Positions 10,214 through 21,150 of a DNA stretch of 37,477 nt are shown here, one piece after another. The first letter of the stretch is position 1, and each line of letters starts with the position of its first letter. The notes beneath the pieces were generated by a model. It did not search any database and was not told where the DNA came from. It saw only the letters and a list, made by a program, of their open reading frames with translations. Source of the DNA: Scytalidium lignicola (Eukaryota; Ascomycota; Leotiomycetes); contig NCSJ02000390.1 in assembly GCA_002812745.2 (NCBI GenBank), positions 1 through 37,477 on the forward strand, read 5' to 3'. The translations under genes were made by a program, and so were the position numbers.

Positions 10214-10620
10214 TTATGAGATAGACCCAATTTCGAATATGTCCAGCGAATATCCTTTGATGGTTGTATTGTAGTAGATAATTTTTAAGCAAGCCTTTTT
10301 NGATATATTCTCAATATTCTGTTCAAAGGAACTATTCAAAAATGGGCTGAATATGTTGATATATGCTTTGCTATGCTGCTCAAACATGTCAAGAGCCTGT
10401 GGGTCAAGATATTCGATATTATAACCAATGGAGGTCAATTTATATTCAAGAGATTTATGTCCTTTTTAGTGGTTTTATCTATACGTCTGTTCATTCGGAG
10501 CCGTCAACTAGCATGTATTGGAAATATGTCTACAAAGGGCCTAATTTATCTAATTTCGAAGTATATGCTAAAAAATCGGGTTGAGTGTCTTTTCCGACGA
10601 TTCTGTACGTGGGATATTAA
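10214..10620 (-). pseudogene. Remnant of an unrecognised fungal gene
   Basis: The minus-strand frame 10214-10438 (TSIGYNIEYLDPQALDMFEQH...IKGYSLDIFEIGSIS) has protein-like composition. The upstream minus-strand sequence to about 10620 continues with interrupted protein-like pieces. I do not recognise the family. An N near 10301 falls inside the frame, and stops upstream suggest decay. It may also be a chance frame. Confidence 0.3.
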
Positions 10621-10638
10621 AGTATAAGTAGATAATAC

Positions 10639-11049
10639 AGTATTCAAGAAAATTGACAACTGATCAACATATATATAAACAATTGCAACAACCTATTGGA
10701 AGTTAGCATCATATGCCAGCATGGATGAAGCTATAGTCAGTTTCACAGGCAAAGGCCTAGATATAGTCCATATTCTGTCCTAAGCTTAGCCTAATTAACT
10801 ATAAGATATAGGTGTTGGCTGATGTCGGCTATTTTCTCAAATAGTCCTTCCACTCTAAAGGAATTGGCTCTATTGATGGTATCTCATCAGACTATCCTGG
10901 TCTTACACCGATATAAAGCATTATAACAGACTTATTGGGCCGGTTATTTCAATTTTTTTTGCTTCAACATAAGTGTAATTATTTTATAGATAACCTCTTT
11001 ATAACATCTCAGCTATTTGAGATATTTTGTTAGCATAGAATTGCAGCAA
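10639..11049. other. No feature recognised
   Basis: Moderately AT-rich spacer between two gene remnants. No frame, repeat or RNA gene seen. Confidence 0.35.
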
Positions 11050-11319
11050 CTAGCATAACGCGGCCGGCGCGAGTTCAGTCAACGCTGTCTTTCTTTCCTC
11101 AATTGTCGACTGGGACCATTTTATAAATGCCGCTCTTGCTGCCTGAATGGCATTATCCGGATCTTGCTTTGTCGCATTTGGAACCGGTGGATTTGATTTC
11201 TTGGTCGCAGGATTGATACCATGTCGAGTTTGTACAGTTGTTGTTAATTTCCCGTCGATAATATTGGAAAATGTGTCAAACTGTATTCTAACAGTACTAC
11301 CGTTAGTTGCAGAAGGCAT
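11050..11319 (-). pseudogene. Aldehyde dehydrogenase N-terminal fragment
   Basis: From MPSATNGSTV (start codon 11319-11317) the minus-strand frame reads IIDGKLTTTVQTRHGINPAT, then QAARAAFIKWSQSTIEERKTAL. This is the N-terminus of fungal NAD(P)-dependent aldehyde dehydrogenases (ALDH superfamily), before the Rossmann fold. The frame runs to a stop at 11050 after ELAPAALC, but ALDH likeness is lost at about 11065 and no catalytic Cys or Glu region follows. A normal ALDH is about 480-500 residues, so about 80 residues remain. The frame has no internal stop and damage is light, so this looks like recent truncation, not slow erosion. Confidence 0.75.
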
Positions 11320-11419
11320 TATATAGAGCGTAATGTAGTACAAGTTGTTAAACAGGTTAAGTATGCCGATCATAATAGGTTCCCATAGAATATATATAAA
11401 TTGACTACTAAATTAACTA

Positions 11420-11545
11420 CTGTACAATGGGCAAGTATGGCCACTTATATAGGGGCTGGTAGGCCCCTGTAATACGGCCATATTATGTGCTGTATTACAG
11501 CTTTACAGTAGTTGCTTGTAGGCAGTGGTAGGCTACCATTCAACA
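11420..11545 (-). repeat. Possible copia-type LTR fragment, reverse orientation
   Basis: On the minus strand it begins TGTTGAATGGTAGCCTACC and has a TATA-like CCCTATATAAG. It shares the words GGTAG[GC]CTACCACTG and AAGCAACTA with the LTR at 27190-27448, but not overall. The 3' boundary is unclear. Another repeat type is possible. Confidence 0.35.
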
Positions 11546-12073
11546 CAAGTATCTAAGGAAGAAGTCGGATAAGGGCTTCGAGAGCTCTGTATTTCAGTTT
11601 AAAGTTCTTGAGGCTCCAATAAATGCCTTGACAACCCACATAGCATCCCATGCTAGCCAGCACAAGTCGTACCATACGTATAATAAATCATAGTAGTGAA
11701 ATCTGAGCCTGCAAAAGCACTGTCAGTTTCTCAGAGATCGCTCACTTAGTTACGTGCTAGGGTGATTGGGATGTGGGGAACATGCAAGATACAGTACTGT
11801 CACTCGTCTGAGCGAGAACAACCAGGGCGTGTCAGCCGTGTCGAGTCACTTCATTAACTCTCTACTGCTTTGCTATCAACATCTCTATCTCCACTATATG
11901 GCTAATTCGGTGGGTAATATATTGCAGAGCGTCTTTACGCGTCATTAACGAATCGCTGCGGTGTTATCTGCAAAGTCTGCCGACTAATTTTCAGGGACGA
12001 AAAATACATCAAACATCAAATGATTTGATAATCAACGGCTTTGGATCTATAGCTACAAAAACTAACATTCAAG
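11546..12073. other. 5' flank of the P-type ATPase gene
   Basis: Balanced composition. No domain-bearing frame and no clear upstream exon, although one cannot be excluded because relatives often carry more N-terminal metal-binding domains. The 60-codon frame at 11766-11948 has no recognisable features. Confidence 0.4.
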
Positions 12074-14833
12074 ATGGCCTGTTGTGCAGTCGCGGCTTAT
12101 ATAATCATGAGAATGATCTCAGTGCATGGGAATATCAAAGCCCAGGCTGACAAGATCACAGCCGGCTTGGAAGTTGAGAATACTGAAAGCTGCAGAATTA
12201 AAATTACAGGAATTAACTGCACCGCATGTGTTGAGACAATCGAATCAACGTTATCGGCGACGCCGGGTCTGAAAGAAGTCAAAATATCGCAGGTTCTCTC
12301 ACAAGCACTGATCAAATATGCACCGAAATATGTGCTAGTCGAAGAAATTGTCTCAAAAATTGAAGATTTGGGGTATGGAGCAGAACGTATGATTGCCGCT
12401 CGGGATTGGGCTGCCGATATCAAGGAAGCAGATGAACAGAGAGCTCTGTATATCGTGGAATGGAAGACAAGTTTGTACTGTTCCAGCGCCATCACTACAC
12501 TCATTGTTGCTATGGGCCTGTTTCCGGCAAGCATGGGTTTCTATTTAGACCCCCAGATACGGTTACGTATTGAAGCTGTGCTGTGCGCCGTGGTAATAGC
12601 AGTCTTCGGACGTCAATTTCATTATGAGGCCTTTCTGGCATTCCAGGGAAGGAGGTTTGACATGTCTTTACTAACATCCTTTGGCACAATATTATCGTTT
12701 ATTGGCTCTCTGTGCGGCGTTGGGACCCCGGATTACATTAATGTCACTTCATTTGAATCCACCGCAATACTCTCCTGTGTTACCATCGGAGGAAGACTCC
12801 TGAAATCCATTGTTGTACGACAATCAGTCTCATCGCTATCTTCACTCACAGCTTTGATGCCAGAGATGGCTGAAGTGCTTACTGGAAATTTTAAAGAAGA
12901 GGGAACTGTTACAATAGCGATAGACAAGCTTCAGATTGGAGATCATGTCGTTGTTAGTCCCGGTGATATTATTCCGATTGATGGAAAAATTGTTGATGGA
13001 TGCGGTAATATTACGGAGATTCATGTCACTGGAGAAATTCTGCCAGTACTCAAATCCAAAGGAAGTCATGTCTTTGCTGGTTCTACAAATCATGATGTAC
13101 ATCTTATTATTGAAGTGACCCGAACAGGACAGTTGACATGGCTGCAACACACATTGCAACTCATGGCGGATGGGGACATAAAAAAGGGAAGCACACAAGG
13201 GCTGGCGGATTTTCTAGCTGCCCGATTTGTCTTGTTCATTCTGGCTATTGCAATCTTTACGTTTGCTAAAACCTATTGGTTTGAGGCAGCCCCATGGTTG
13301 AAAGCTTTCCACAGAGTGACAGCTATAGTGTTATGCGCTTGCCCTTGTGCATTTAGCTTAGCATCTCCCACCGCAGTCATGATTGGCTTGGGCAAGTTCT
13401 CACTCTATGAAATTTACTATATGTGTAATTAACAATAACTTGTCAAGCAGGTCTTGCCTCCAGGAAAGGCATTCTTGTAAAAGGTGGCAGTCAATCTATT
13501 GAGGCTGCTGCTCGCACTCGCACTATTCTATTCGATAATACTGGAACACTTACAACAGGAGAACTATCTATCATAAGAGCAGAACAAGCTCCATACTGGG
13601 AGACTTCTATAACTTTAAAGCTCGGTTGGTGGTCAGCTCTATTGGCTATAGAACAAAGGTCAAAGCACCCAATCGCTCGAGCCATTGCGTCCGAAGCTCG
13701 CCAACAGCTGGAGCAACTACGGAGGAAGAGCGCATGCTCGAATGGAATGATGGAAAGCGTTGAAGTAGTCAGTTTCATTAATGTACTTGGATTGGGAGTG
13801 ATCTGTGATATACGACTTCCTCTGGCCCTTGACAAGTCTCGCAGGGTTCTCCATGTTCTCATCGGGAGCCGGAGGTTTCTTAAATCAAATGGTGTAAATG
13901 ATATCCCTATAATAGAGATTGAAGATTCCCAATACAGACCTTCCAAAAACGAGCCCAACTACTCAAATATCATGGACACATTTATAGCGTTTGACGGCGT
14001 TTATGCAGGGTGGATCAGATCTGCCGACGAAGTGAGGACCGAAGCAGCAGAGACGGTGCAATTGTTGAGGAGCCGTGGTTATCGTATTGGAATGGTGTGT
14101 CTAATTTCAATTGCTCTAAGTCCAGAAGTTTGATGGTAACTGCTTTTATTTTTAGATGACTGGTGGTACTGCGTCAGCTGCACACTCGGTCGCTCGAGCA
14201 GTTGGAATTCATCCAGACTGGGTATATTCTGGATTGCTACCCAAAGAAAAGCTTCGAATCATCACCAAAGTCCGGGCTCAGCATGGACCTGTATCTATGG
14301 TAAGCTGTATTCTGTTTCAAAAATGAGATATATATTGATTGGGCCACCGTGTGCATCGGATTTGCTAATTCTAAAAGATCGGTGACAACCTCAATGATGT
14401 CCAATCTATGACTGCTGCAGATTTTAGCATTGCTGCATTTGTCGACATCAACTCTCTCACGGCTATCACAGCCGATGCAATCCTTCTTGCTGACAGCACA
14501 CCTCCCTCATATTCTGACGTCCTGACAGGACTATTAAAGGTCCCTTACATTTTTGAACTTACCAATAAGATCTACAACAAGATATGGCAGAATCTTCTCT
14601 GGGCAATTGTCTACAATAGTTTAGCAGTGGTAGTAGGGACAGGGGCTTTTGAGAATTTTGGAATCATTCTGAGCCCGTTAGTACCGCCTGCGGATTTATT
14701 TGACTTGATTCATTTGAAATTTGGATGGATGCTAACTCGAGCTGCTGAAAGATTTTATGCTGGATTGGGGATGAGCCTAAGCAGTGTGTTTGTCATTACG
14801 AATGCAATGAATTTAGGTGCTACTCAGAGCTAA
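12074..14833 (+). CDS. Divergent P1B-type (copper-type) heavy-metal ATPase with altered catalytic motifs
   Basis: Four exons, 12074-13391, 13451-14094, 14156-14299 and 14378-14833, join in frame to 853 aa. One N-terminal HMA metal-binding domain has GINCTAC (C49, C52). The actuator TGE is kept (T319-E321), and the sixth membrane segment has the Cu-type CPC (423-425). The ATP-binding HP motif (SKHPIA) and late membrane motifs (YN, MSLSS) are present, with about eight membrane segments as in P1B pumps. Such pumps export Cu+ or load it into the secretory pathway. Three P-domain motifs differ: DKTGT is D468-N469-TGT, TGD is TGG (G658), and GDGxND is G704-D705-N706-LND. The acceptor Asp remains, so partial activity cannot be excluded. 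Intron 1 has a GC donor. No stops or RIP-type damage, so the changes look natural. It could be a pseudo-pump or a specialised paralogue; upstream exons may be missing. Confidence 0.88.
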
Positions 14834-15284
14834 GGCTTACGATTGTTTTTTTGTTTTTCTGAGATAGAATAAGATATATTCAGTAGAAAAGGTATCCGGC
14901 TTCATTTCGAGTATATTACTATATGTCGATAGAGTAGTTGGTGTTTAAGTATAAAAGGAGAGTGGTGCTTTGTGATGAAGGAGAAATTGACAGTTGACCG
15001 TCCTCAAAGATGGACAAAGAGAGACAATGAAGATGTCAGATATTAGAGTGACTTATCTTGGCATTTGCTATCACAATTACAGCGAAAACGCAAACACATC
15101 CAAACAAAAGAGCGATCGAGTGAGTCACTGGCGTAGTAACGATGACACCGAAAGGATATTTTAATTCATTCAACAAATATACTAAATAGACTGCAGGGCT
15201 CAAAACCCTGATGACATGATACCGCGCGAAACTATGTCTACCAGTGGCAGGATTCGAATGCTCGATTCTGTCCCACCAAATACC
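14834..15284. other. Convergent intergenic region (3' ends of ATPase and MFS genes)
   Basis: Contains both 3' untranslated regions. A tRNA-like fold at about 15190-15240 on the minus strand was considered and rejected. No gene. Confidence 0.5.
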
Positions 15285-17340
15285 TCAATTATCAATAATA
15301 TGAGCCGCAATGCGGTTGNTCATATACGACTCGATATTCCCGATGAAGAAAGAAGCAATTGTAGCCAGCACACCAAACGGAATACTAATATACCAGACCC
15401 ATTTAAGCGCCTCACTATACGCCCATCTAGAACCTAAGCTTGCCGCAGCTAAGATCTCTGGAGTAACTCCATTAATGTTCTCTGCCATTGTGGGCACAGT
15501 TAAATATGTAGCTGTAAAGTTCGCAAGTGATGATGCTGGAAGTCCTGCATTGCTGACATATCTTGCGACATACTCTGGGAGAAGTGAAGCTAGCTTGGAC
15601 ATGAATACATTGTAATATATTGTGAAACCAATGGAACCGCCGACGACGCGAATGGAAAGGGCTAGGGCGACAACGGTTGCGATGAGGTCATCAGCACTGC
15701 AAAGAAATTTTTAGCATTTTAATTCGTGATCTACTTCGGAATATTGGGATGACAAACCTGACTGTGATGGCGATTGTTGCAGCTGGTAATAATACCCCCC
15801 CGACGCCAAAACCCGAAATGGTTCCGAGAGCGGTTCCAAGCTTTGGATTTTCAGGGGTAATGCAAGCAAGGGCACCGCTAAAAGCAGCTTGGCTATCATC
15901 AGTGAAAATTACACAGAATCGATGGAAGAAAATCTGACTCATGAGTATGCAACTGACAACCAATATCTCCCTATTATGACCCTTCCACAGAGACAATGCA
16001 GCATTACCACAAGTAGCACCCAAGGTAACACTGAATCCATAACCCAACCCCTTTAAGCCAACCTCAACTGGATCTGGATTGTAAACATTGGAAAAGGTCA
16101 TAGGAAAGAAGTTAAGCAGAGAGTAGAAGTTCATTCCCGCGACAAAAGCAGTGCAAAACGCCATGGCCATAATCTTCTGTCCACGAAAAATGCGGCCTGG
16201 CACCATAGGAAACTTGGCAAAGTTCCACTCCCACACGATCCATGCGACTATCAAGGAAACACCGATGATGAGAGTGCTAAGCACGTAGGCGCTATTCCAC
16301 GGGTGGGAGTAGCCGCCAGACTGGAGTGCTACAAGGCTTGTGCGAAGCGTTAATAGCGGTCGATATCTTGGGAGAAGAGTGTGACTCACAAGAGTGTGAT
16401 GCCGGTAATGGAAAGAACTGCGCCAACATAATCAATCTTTTTAGCAGTGTCAATCCATCCCGGACGGACGACGCGTGTCTGAGATTCGGGAAAGTAAGTG
16501 AAGAATAGACCGATAGTTCCAAGTCCAATGTAGATTCTGAGAAAATTAACTTATGGAGACGTAATGATGAGGCAGGAAAACATTAACGCACAGGCAGATC
16601 CATTGGCCCCAGCGCCATGTGGATTCAGAAGAAACCAATTGAGAGTACAGAACGTAGGGGCAAAATGGAAGAATGAAGAAGGTGACCATGCCCAGATAGA
16701 GACCTCTCTTGTTAATAGGAACAAGCTCAGCTGTCCTACAAAACTCTCAGTTAATGATTCTACAAGTAAACAAAGTCTGCTGTGGTGATTTACCCAGCAA
16801 GCGCAGTCAATTCACAAATCGCAGCACCAGCACCAGCTAAACTCATCCCAGCCACACCAGCAGCAAATCGGTGACCTGTACCCACAACCACAACACCAAC
16901 TTCGAGAAACACGCATCCAAGAAGTGTAATATTCCGTCGTCCAAAGATGTCTTGCAAGTAACCACAGAATGGGGCTACCGCGGCAATAGCAAGAGTATTG
17001 CACACTGGTAACCACGAAATGGTTTCTGCGCCACCGAAATCGTCCGTCATGTATCCGAGAGACCCGCCAACAAAGTAGAGAGGAATCTGAGATCCTGCAT
17101 AGATGTAAGTGAAGGGTTTTCTGAGAGGGTTAGCGATATCCAAGACTCACCAACGTAAAGGCAGGCTAGGAATATCGTCGCCAACCTGGACTTCATGGTC
17201 CATGCGATTTTGCCGTCGCCCTCGCTTTCCACATCAATGTCGCTCTGCTTATTGATAAGTTGATCGCTAGAGATCTGAAGTTTTGCCACATTATCAACGT
17301 GAGTTGACAATGGCGTGTCTTTCTCGTCCATATTGGACAT
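15285..17340 (-). CDS. TRI12-family major facilitator transporter
   Basis: Six exons on the minus strand, 17340-17151, 17094-16794, 16735-16592, 16536-16390, 16336-15758 and 15696-15285, total 1773 bp and 590 aa in frame. Introns are 53-61 bp with GT-AG ends. The protein starts with a soluble, acidic about 45-residue tail. MFS motif A is GYLQDIFGRR (about 108-117), followed by GAGAAICELTALAG and TAELVPINKRG, typical of the TRI12 branch of the 14-segment drug:proton antiporters. Relatives export fungal metabolites or toxins or take up siderophores at the plasma membrane; the substrate here is unknown. An ambiguous base at 15319 changes one residue near the C-terminus. The gene is convergent with the ATPase gene and co-oriented with the bZIP gene upstream, about 980 bp away. 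Confidence 0.9.
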
Positions 17341-18324
17341 ATTTTCGTGATCTTAGGAAAACCCAGTTATAGTTAAATGAAGAGGGAATTGCTCTTTTCA
17401 GATAGAAAGCCTACTAGACACCAGTACATGTGTATACACACACATATATATCTGTACCATGTACATGCGTGAGCTAACAATTCGGATTCTAGGGTTTGTG
17501 GAGTTTGCGGAGGTCTTGCGGGGTTTGCTGCAGGTCAGTCAGGGGAAGCTTTGGCAGCAAAGTGGTGTCTGCCTTAGTACAATCCTTGCCAATCATGTCT
17601 TCCGGTTGTGCGAGTTGAGTCACGGTTGCGCTGTCAGTGTCCAGCTATTAATTAGGCGGAACCCTGAAAAGCAAAGGCGCCGCATCTTCGTTCTGAGAAA
17701 ATAGGAACTGCCAATTCTTCTTCCGGTAAGACCAATCTTACAATGAGAATCTAGAGCCAGCCAGAGTGGCACAGCAGCTATGAGTTGAACCTGGATAACC
17801 TATTACAGTGTTCCATACGCCAATTATACCGAGCCTTCCTGACGTTCAGTTATCGACATCGATTTCTGTTGACGTTCTGTTCATTGTCGTTTGTGTACAG
17901 CATATTGAGACCAACCCCGAGTGTGTAAATTTATCGCGGTGTCGTGTAAAATAAAGTATAAGTTACGAAGAATTTGCTGTTTAGTTCTGTTTGGAAATAA
18001 TACATGTGACGGCTCTATTTCAATAGAGGTCCCCGATGTGAATTATTGCTACTATATTATTAGAATATACACTGATTTTCACGTATCCACTAAATTACCA
18101 GTCAATAAATTTGATCAGTTTGTGAAGGAAATGATTGAAACCCCGTTTAATAGCCATTCGACTCTGTTTTCTCTATTAGTACAATATGTATCTCTTTTCA
18201 TATTTAAACTGTTACTGTAGCCTCAGTAATGCCTGCTCATTCTTTCTACAATGCTTCCCACTAAGAGACTAAACTCTAAGTAAATATAATTTAAATGTTA
18301 AGACTTGATTTATACTCAAATAAA
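17341..18324. promoter_or_regulatory. Promoter-containing region upstream of the MFS gene
   Basis: 984 bp between the bZIP stop and the MFS start, both on the minus strand. It has balanced to AT-rich composition and holds a 12-bp palindrome about 90 bp upstream of the MFS start. The plus-strand frames at 17459-17704 and 17921-18220 lack recognisable domains, so I do not call them genes. Confidence 0.4.
17429..17440. promoter_or_regulatory. 12-bp palindrome near the MFS start
   Basis: TGTGTATACACA is a perfect palindrome, flanked by GTACATG and CATGTAC words that could pair. Its position about 90 bp upstream of the MFS start codon would suit a dimeric regulator such as a bZIP, but the sequence is partly CA-repeat and the role is speculative. 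Confidence 0.25.
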
Positions 18325-19983
18325 TCACTCAACCTCATCAATACGCTCGTTGCCAACGAGCCTGGTTATCTTTTGCTTGACGGGGAAATATTGCCAAACA
18401 TTATTACAAGAGTGGATACTGGCGCAAATCCGAGGTGGTAAGTCATAAATTGGTGCGTCACCGTGAAACTCCGGGTACTTTGCAAAAAAATCCGAGGCTA
18501 AAGTGTAACAACGGAGGTCGTCTGCCTGATCCAAAAATGTCCTGGAAAAGTGATACAGGTTGGTCCGTCGATTCCGGACATAAGTATCCCGAACTTCGTA
18601 TTGCCAAAGAAATTTGAGACTCTGGGCAAATTCTAGCGAGAATTCGTCGTTGCAGTATCTCTGATGATTGAAAATGACATGTTCTCGGAAACCGGGCCTG
18701 TAATAATCAGACTGATGTCAGTTTCTTAATGGCATGCAAACCTACCAAACAAAATAATCTATTACTACAGCGTGAGGAACTGATAATTGACTCGGTCTGC
18801 GACACAGAATTAATCAAAATGCACGTCATACCTGTTGACTCTACTTACCGTTCATGTAAGAACTTTGGAACTCGATCCGCCATGTGGTCATTAGGAAAGC
18901 GGATATACTAGATGCTGTCAGCATGCGATAGCCTGCGATAAGGATCGCCTCTCATACCTTGAGCATGCGCCTCAGGTTGAATAAAATGCTAAGCCGCTCC
19001 ACTGCACCACTCTTACTATGGCATATTTGATCAATTTGGCGAAGTACGTTCCATTGTTCATTCCAGAACGGGGATTGCTCTGCAACACTCCAACCTTCAA
19101 TGATTGCCGTGATCATCAGGTGGGCGTCTGTGTCAGGCTCGGTCTGGTTGATAAGCTGTGAGTCTTCGGTTGTGCGGTGCTGTTGTCGAGCGAGATTGAG
19201 GTTGAGATTCGCCGCTTTCCATTTACTTTCGCATTTGACGCAAGAGGGTCCATTGTCGGTCATAGAAAATGCCGTCTGATTTATTGGCTGCGTAATTGAC
19301 TTCTTTCGGGATTGCATCATAGTTGGCGTGTCCATTGATTCGGATGAAGATCCAAAAATGTCATAATCAACGTTTGGAGTTCCGTCAGCAAGTAATGGTA
19401 GTACAAGATAGCTATCAGAAGGTCCAGTTACACAGGTTGCAGACATGGGCTGATCCAGGTGTGGAATTTCGATATCATCCCAAGAAAGGCCGTCAAGATC
19501 TATTTGGGCCTGCGAGGGTGGAATGGGATTGTTTGTATGAAGACCAATATTGAGATGTTCTTGTGCAAGTGCAGGTCGCATACCATCCTCTTGGGCATTG
19601 TGGCTGTTATCGGATTGCAGGCCTGGACTATACTGTTGTGCTCCAGGCTGTTCCCCGTCCAAATCTGCCAAATCCGCCTGGAGAAGAGCTTGTATCTGCA
19701 TCATCCGCTGTCCATGGCGATGAATCCGTGCGAGATCCTGCTCTTGCTTTTTAACAAGAGTATGTAATAAGCTTGGGTCAGGAGGCTGTTCGAGACTCCT
19801 TTTCAACCTCTCCATTGTCTCGCGGTCCTTCCGTCTTTTCCGCCGTTGAGAGAGACGATCAAGCTGACGCTTTCGCGCCTTCTTCTCGTCTATCTGCGCA
19901 GACGAAGTACAGTCGTCCTGTTGTTGAGGAGCTGCAGCTTGGTCTACCGCGTTGGCTGGTGCCTGGGAAATAGCAGAAGACAT
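18325..19983 (-). CDS. bZIP transcription factor with DUF3425 domain
   Basis: Four exons on the minus strand, 19983-18958, 18907-18849, 18796-18746 and 18697-18325, sum to 1509 bp (502 aa) with GT-AG introns of 48-52 bp. The bZIP basic region lies at about residues 34-53 (ARKRQLDRLSQRRKRRKD), followed by a weak leucine-zipper-like helix (about 55-95). The middle is Gln/Asp-rich and low complexity. The C-terminal half has the DUF3425 pattern (LFNLRRMLK, PKFLHERPSQLSVPH, DYFVWPGFREHVI), known from fungal AP-1-like regulators, many of them lineage-specific and sometimes inside metabolite clusters. Start 19983 (MSSAISQ) is chosen over 20043 because the upstream 20 residues look like untranslated sequence. 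Adjacency suggests it might control the MFS or ATPase gene. Confidence 0.88.
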
Positions 19984-20217
19984 TTCTAGTCGCTCGATGA
20001 ATCGCAAAAATACAAAGAATACTGCTGCTACTTCTGCATACAAGGTGTTTATATAAGGGAAAGGTGTTCTAGATTCTCAATGCAACCACATATCGAGGAT
20101 ATTCACACTCTAAAATGATTCCGACCGTGAAATATCAAGTTTGCAGCTACACGAGAGTAGACTAAAGATCTGCAAGCCCTGGCCGGTGAAAGTGGTAACG
20201 CTTTATGTAAATGCATA
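19984..20217. promoter_or_regulatory. Promoter region of the bZIP gene
   Basis: Immediate upstream region of the minus-strand bZIP gene, with a TATA-like TTATATAA near 20050. It ends where the MITE at 20218 begins, so the MITE sits about 235 bp upstream of the start codon. Confidence 0.4.
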
Positions 20218-20631
20218 ATTAATAGTTGGTAAGCGCCCGGACAGGTGGAAATTTTCACTACTAACCACTTAAAGGTAATTAGCAAAAAAATCTCATCACT
20301 TTAAAAAATCTCGTCACCTTTCATAAACTTAAAACATTAAAATCATACTTCTATTACATGTTTATACTATTAATATTATATAATTTTTAATTAATATACT
20401 TTTTAAAACATTAATCACTTTAAATAAATTAATTACCTTTTGTTCAATCTTATTAATTACTCATATTTGATGTAATTATAACAAGTTATTATTTGTTTTT
20501 AANTTTTTTTTATTAATTACTTAAAAGTAATTAATTAATGATATTTTCTTACTTCTAAACAGTTAATTATTACTTTTAAGTAGTTAATAGTAAAAATTTC
20601 TCACTTGTCCGAACGCTTACTAATTATTAAT
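20218..20631. mobile_element. MITE-like element A with long inverted ends
   Basis: About 60 bp at 20218-20280 recur inverted at about 20570-20631. The left reads ATTAATAGTTGGTAAGCG and then CCCGGACAGGTG; the right end in reverse complement reads ATTAATAATTAGTAAGCG and then TTCGGACAAGTG. Right-arm differences are almost all transitions toward A or T, so it is more eroded than the left arm. No coding capacity. No clear target duplication. An N near 20503 sits beside a T-run. Confidence 0.65.
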
Positions 20632-20689
20632 AATTAAATTTGATTAACTTGTAATGCTTTAATCTATATTGTTAAGCTAATCAAACTTA

Positions 20690-21150
20690 GTTAACTATTA
20701 ACATCATTTTTAATCTACTAGTTCACTTAATTTACTAACTTATTATAATTTACTGTATAATCAGCGAAAACTATACATTAATAACTTAATAAATATATAA
20801 TTATATTTAATCAAACTTTGAAATTTATTTATTTATTTAATAATCAATAAGTATACAAATTTTAACATGTATAATATTTATAATTTGTATTATATAATAA
20901 AATAACTTTATGTTAAAGGTTTAAAATCTAATCTAATTATATTATAAGTAATTAAACAAAAAAATTATTAAATATTTAAAATCAGATTAAAGTAATTAGC
21001 CATTTTACAAACAATTATTTCTTTAAATTTTGTAGTTGTTAAATTATTAATGTACAGTTTTCGTTGATTTTACAATAAATTTCAGTAGGCTAGTAGACTG
21101 GGTAAGCCAGTGAACTGGGAATTACGTTAGTAGAATTATACATTTACATA
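20690..21150. mobile_element. MITE-like element B with long inverted arms
   Basis: About 43 bp at 20748-20790 (core CGAAAACTATACATTAATAA) recur inverted at 21041-21083 (core CGAAAACTGTACATTAATAA). Weaker pairing continues outward to about 20700 and 21130, where the right arm keeps GC-richer sequence (CCAGTTCACTGG region) and the left arm is eroded. No reading frame. Outer boundaries are uncertain. Confidence 0.55.

Noticed and set aside
13392..13435. ATPase gene as a pseudogene truncated at the stop at 13432
   Set aside because: A 59-bp GC-AG intron removes the stop and joins conserved sequence exactly (GLG then LASRKGILVKGG).
15190..15265. tRNA-like sequence on the minus strand (CAGGG-TTTTGAG-CCCTG anticodon-like stem-loop, plus ATTCGAATCC resembling a T-loop)
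   Set aside because: The two parts are in the wrong order for one tRNA, and no acceptor stem or T-arm follows the anticodon-like hairpin. It lies just after the MFS stop and is best treated as chance similarity or a fragment.
17921..18220. 99-codon plus-strand frame between the bZIP and MFS genes
   Set aside because: Composition follows the AT-rich spacer, no domain or homologue recognised, and it lies in the probable MFS promoter.
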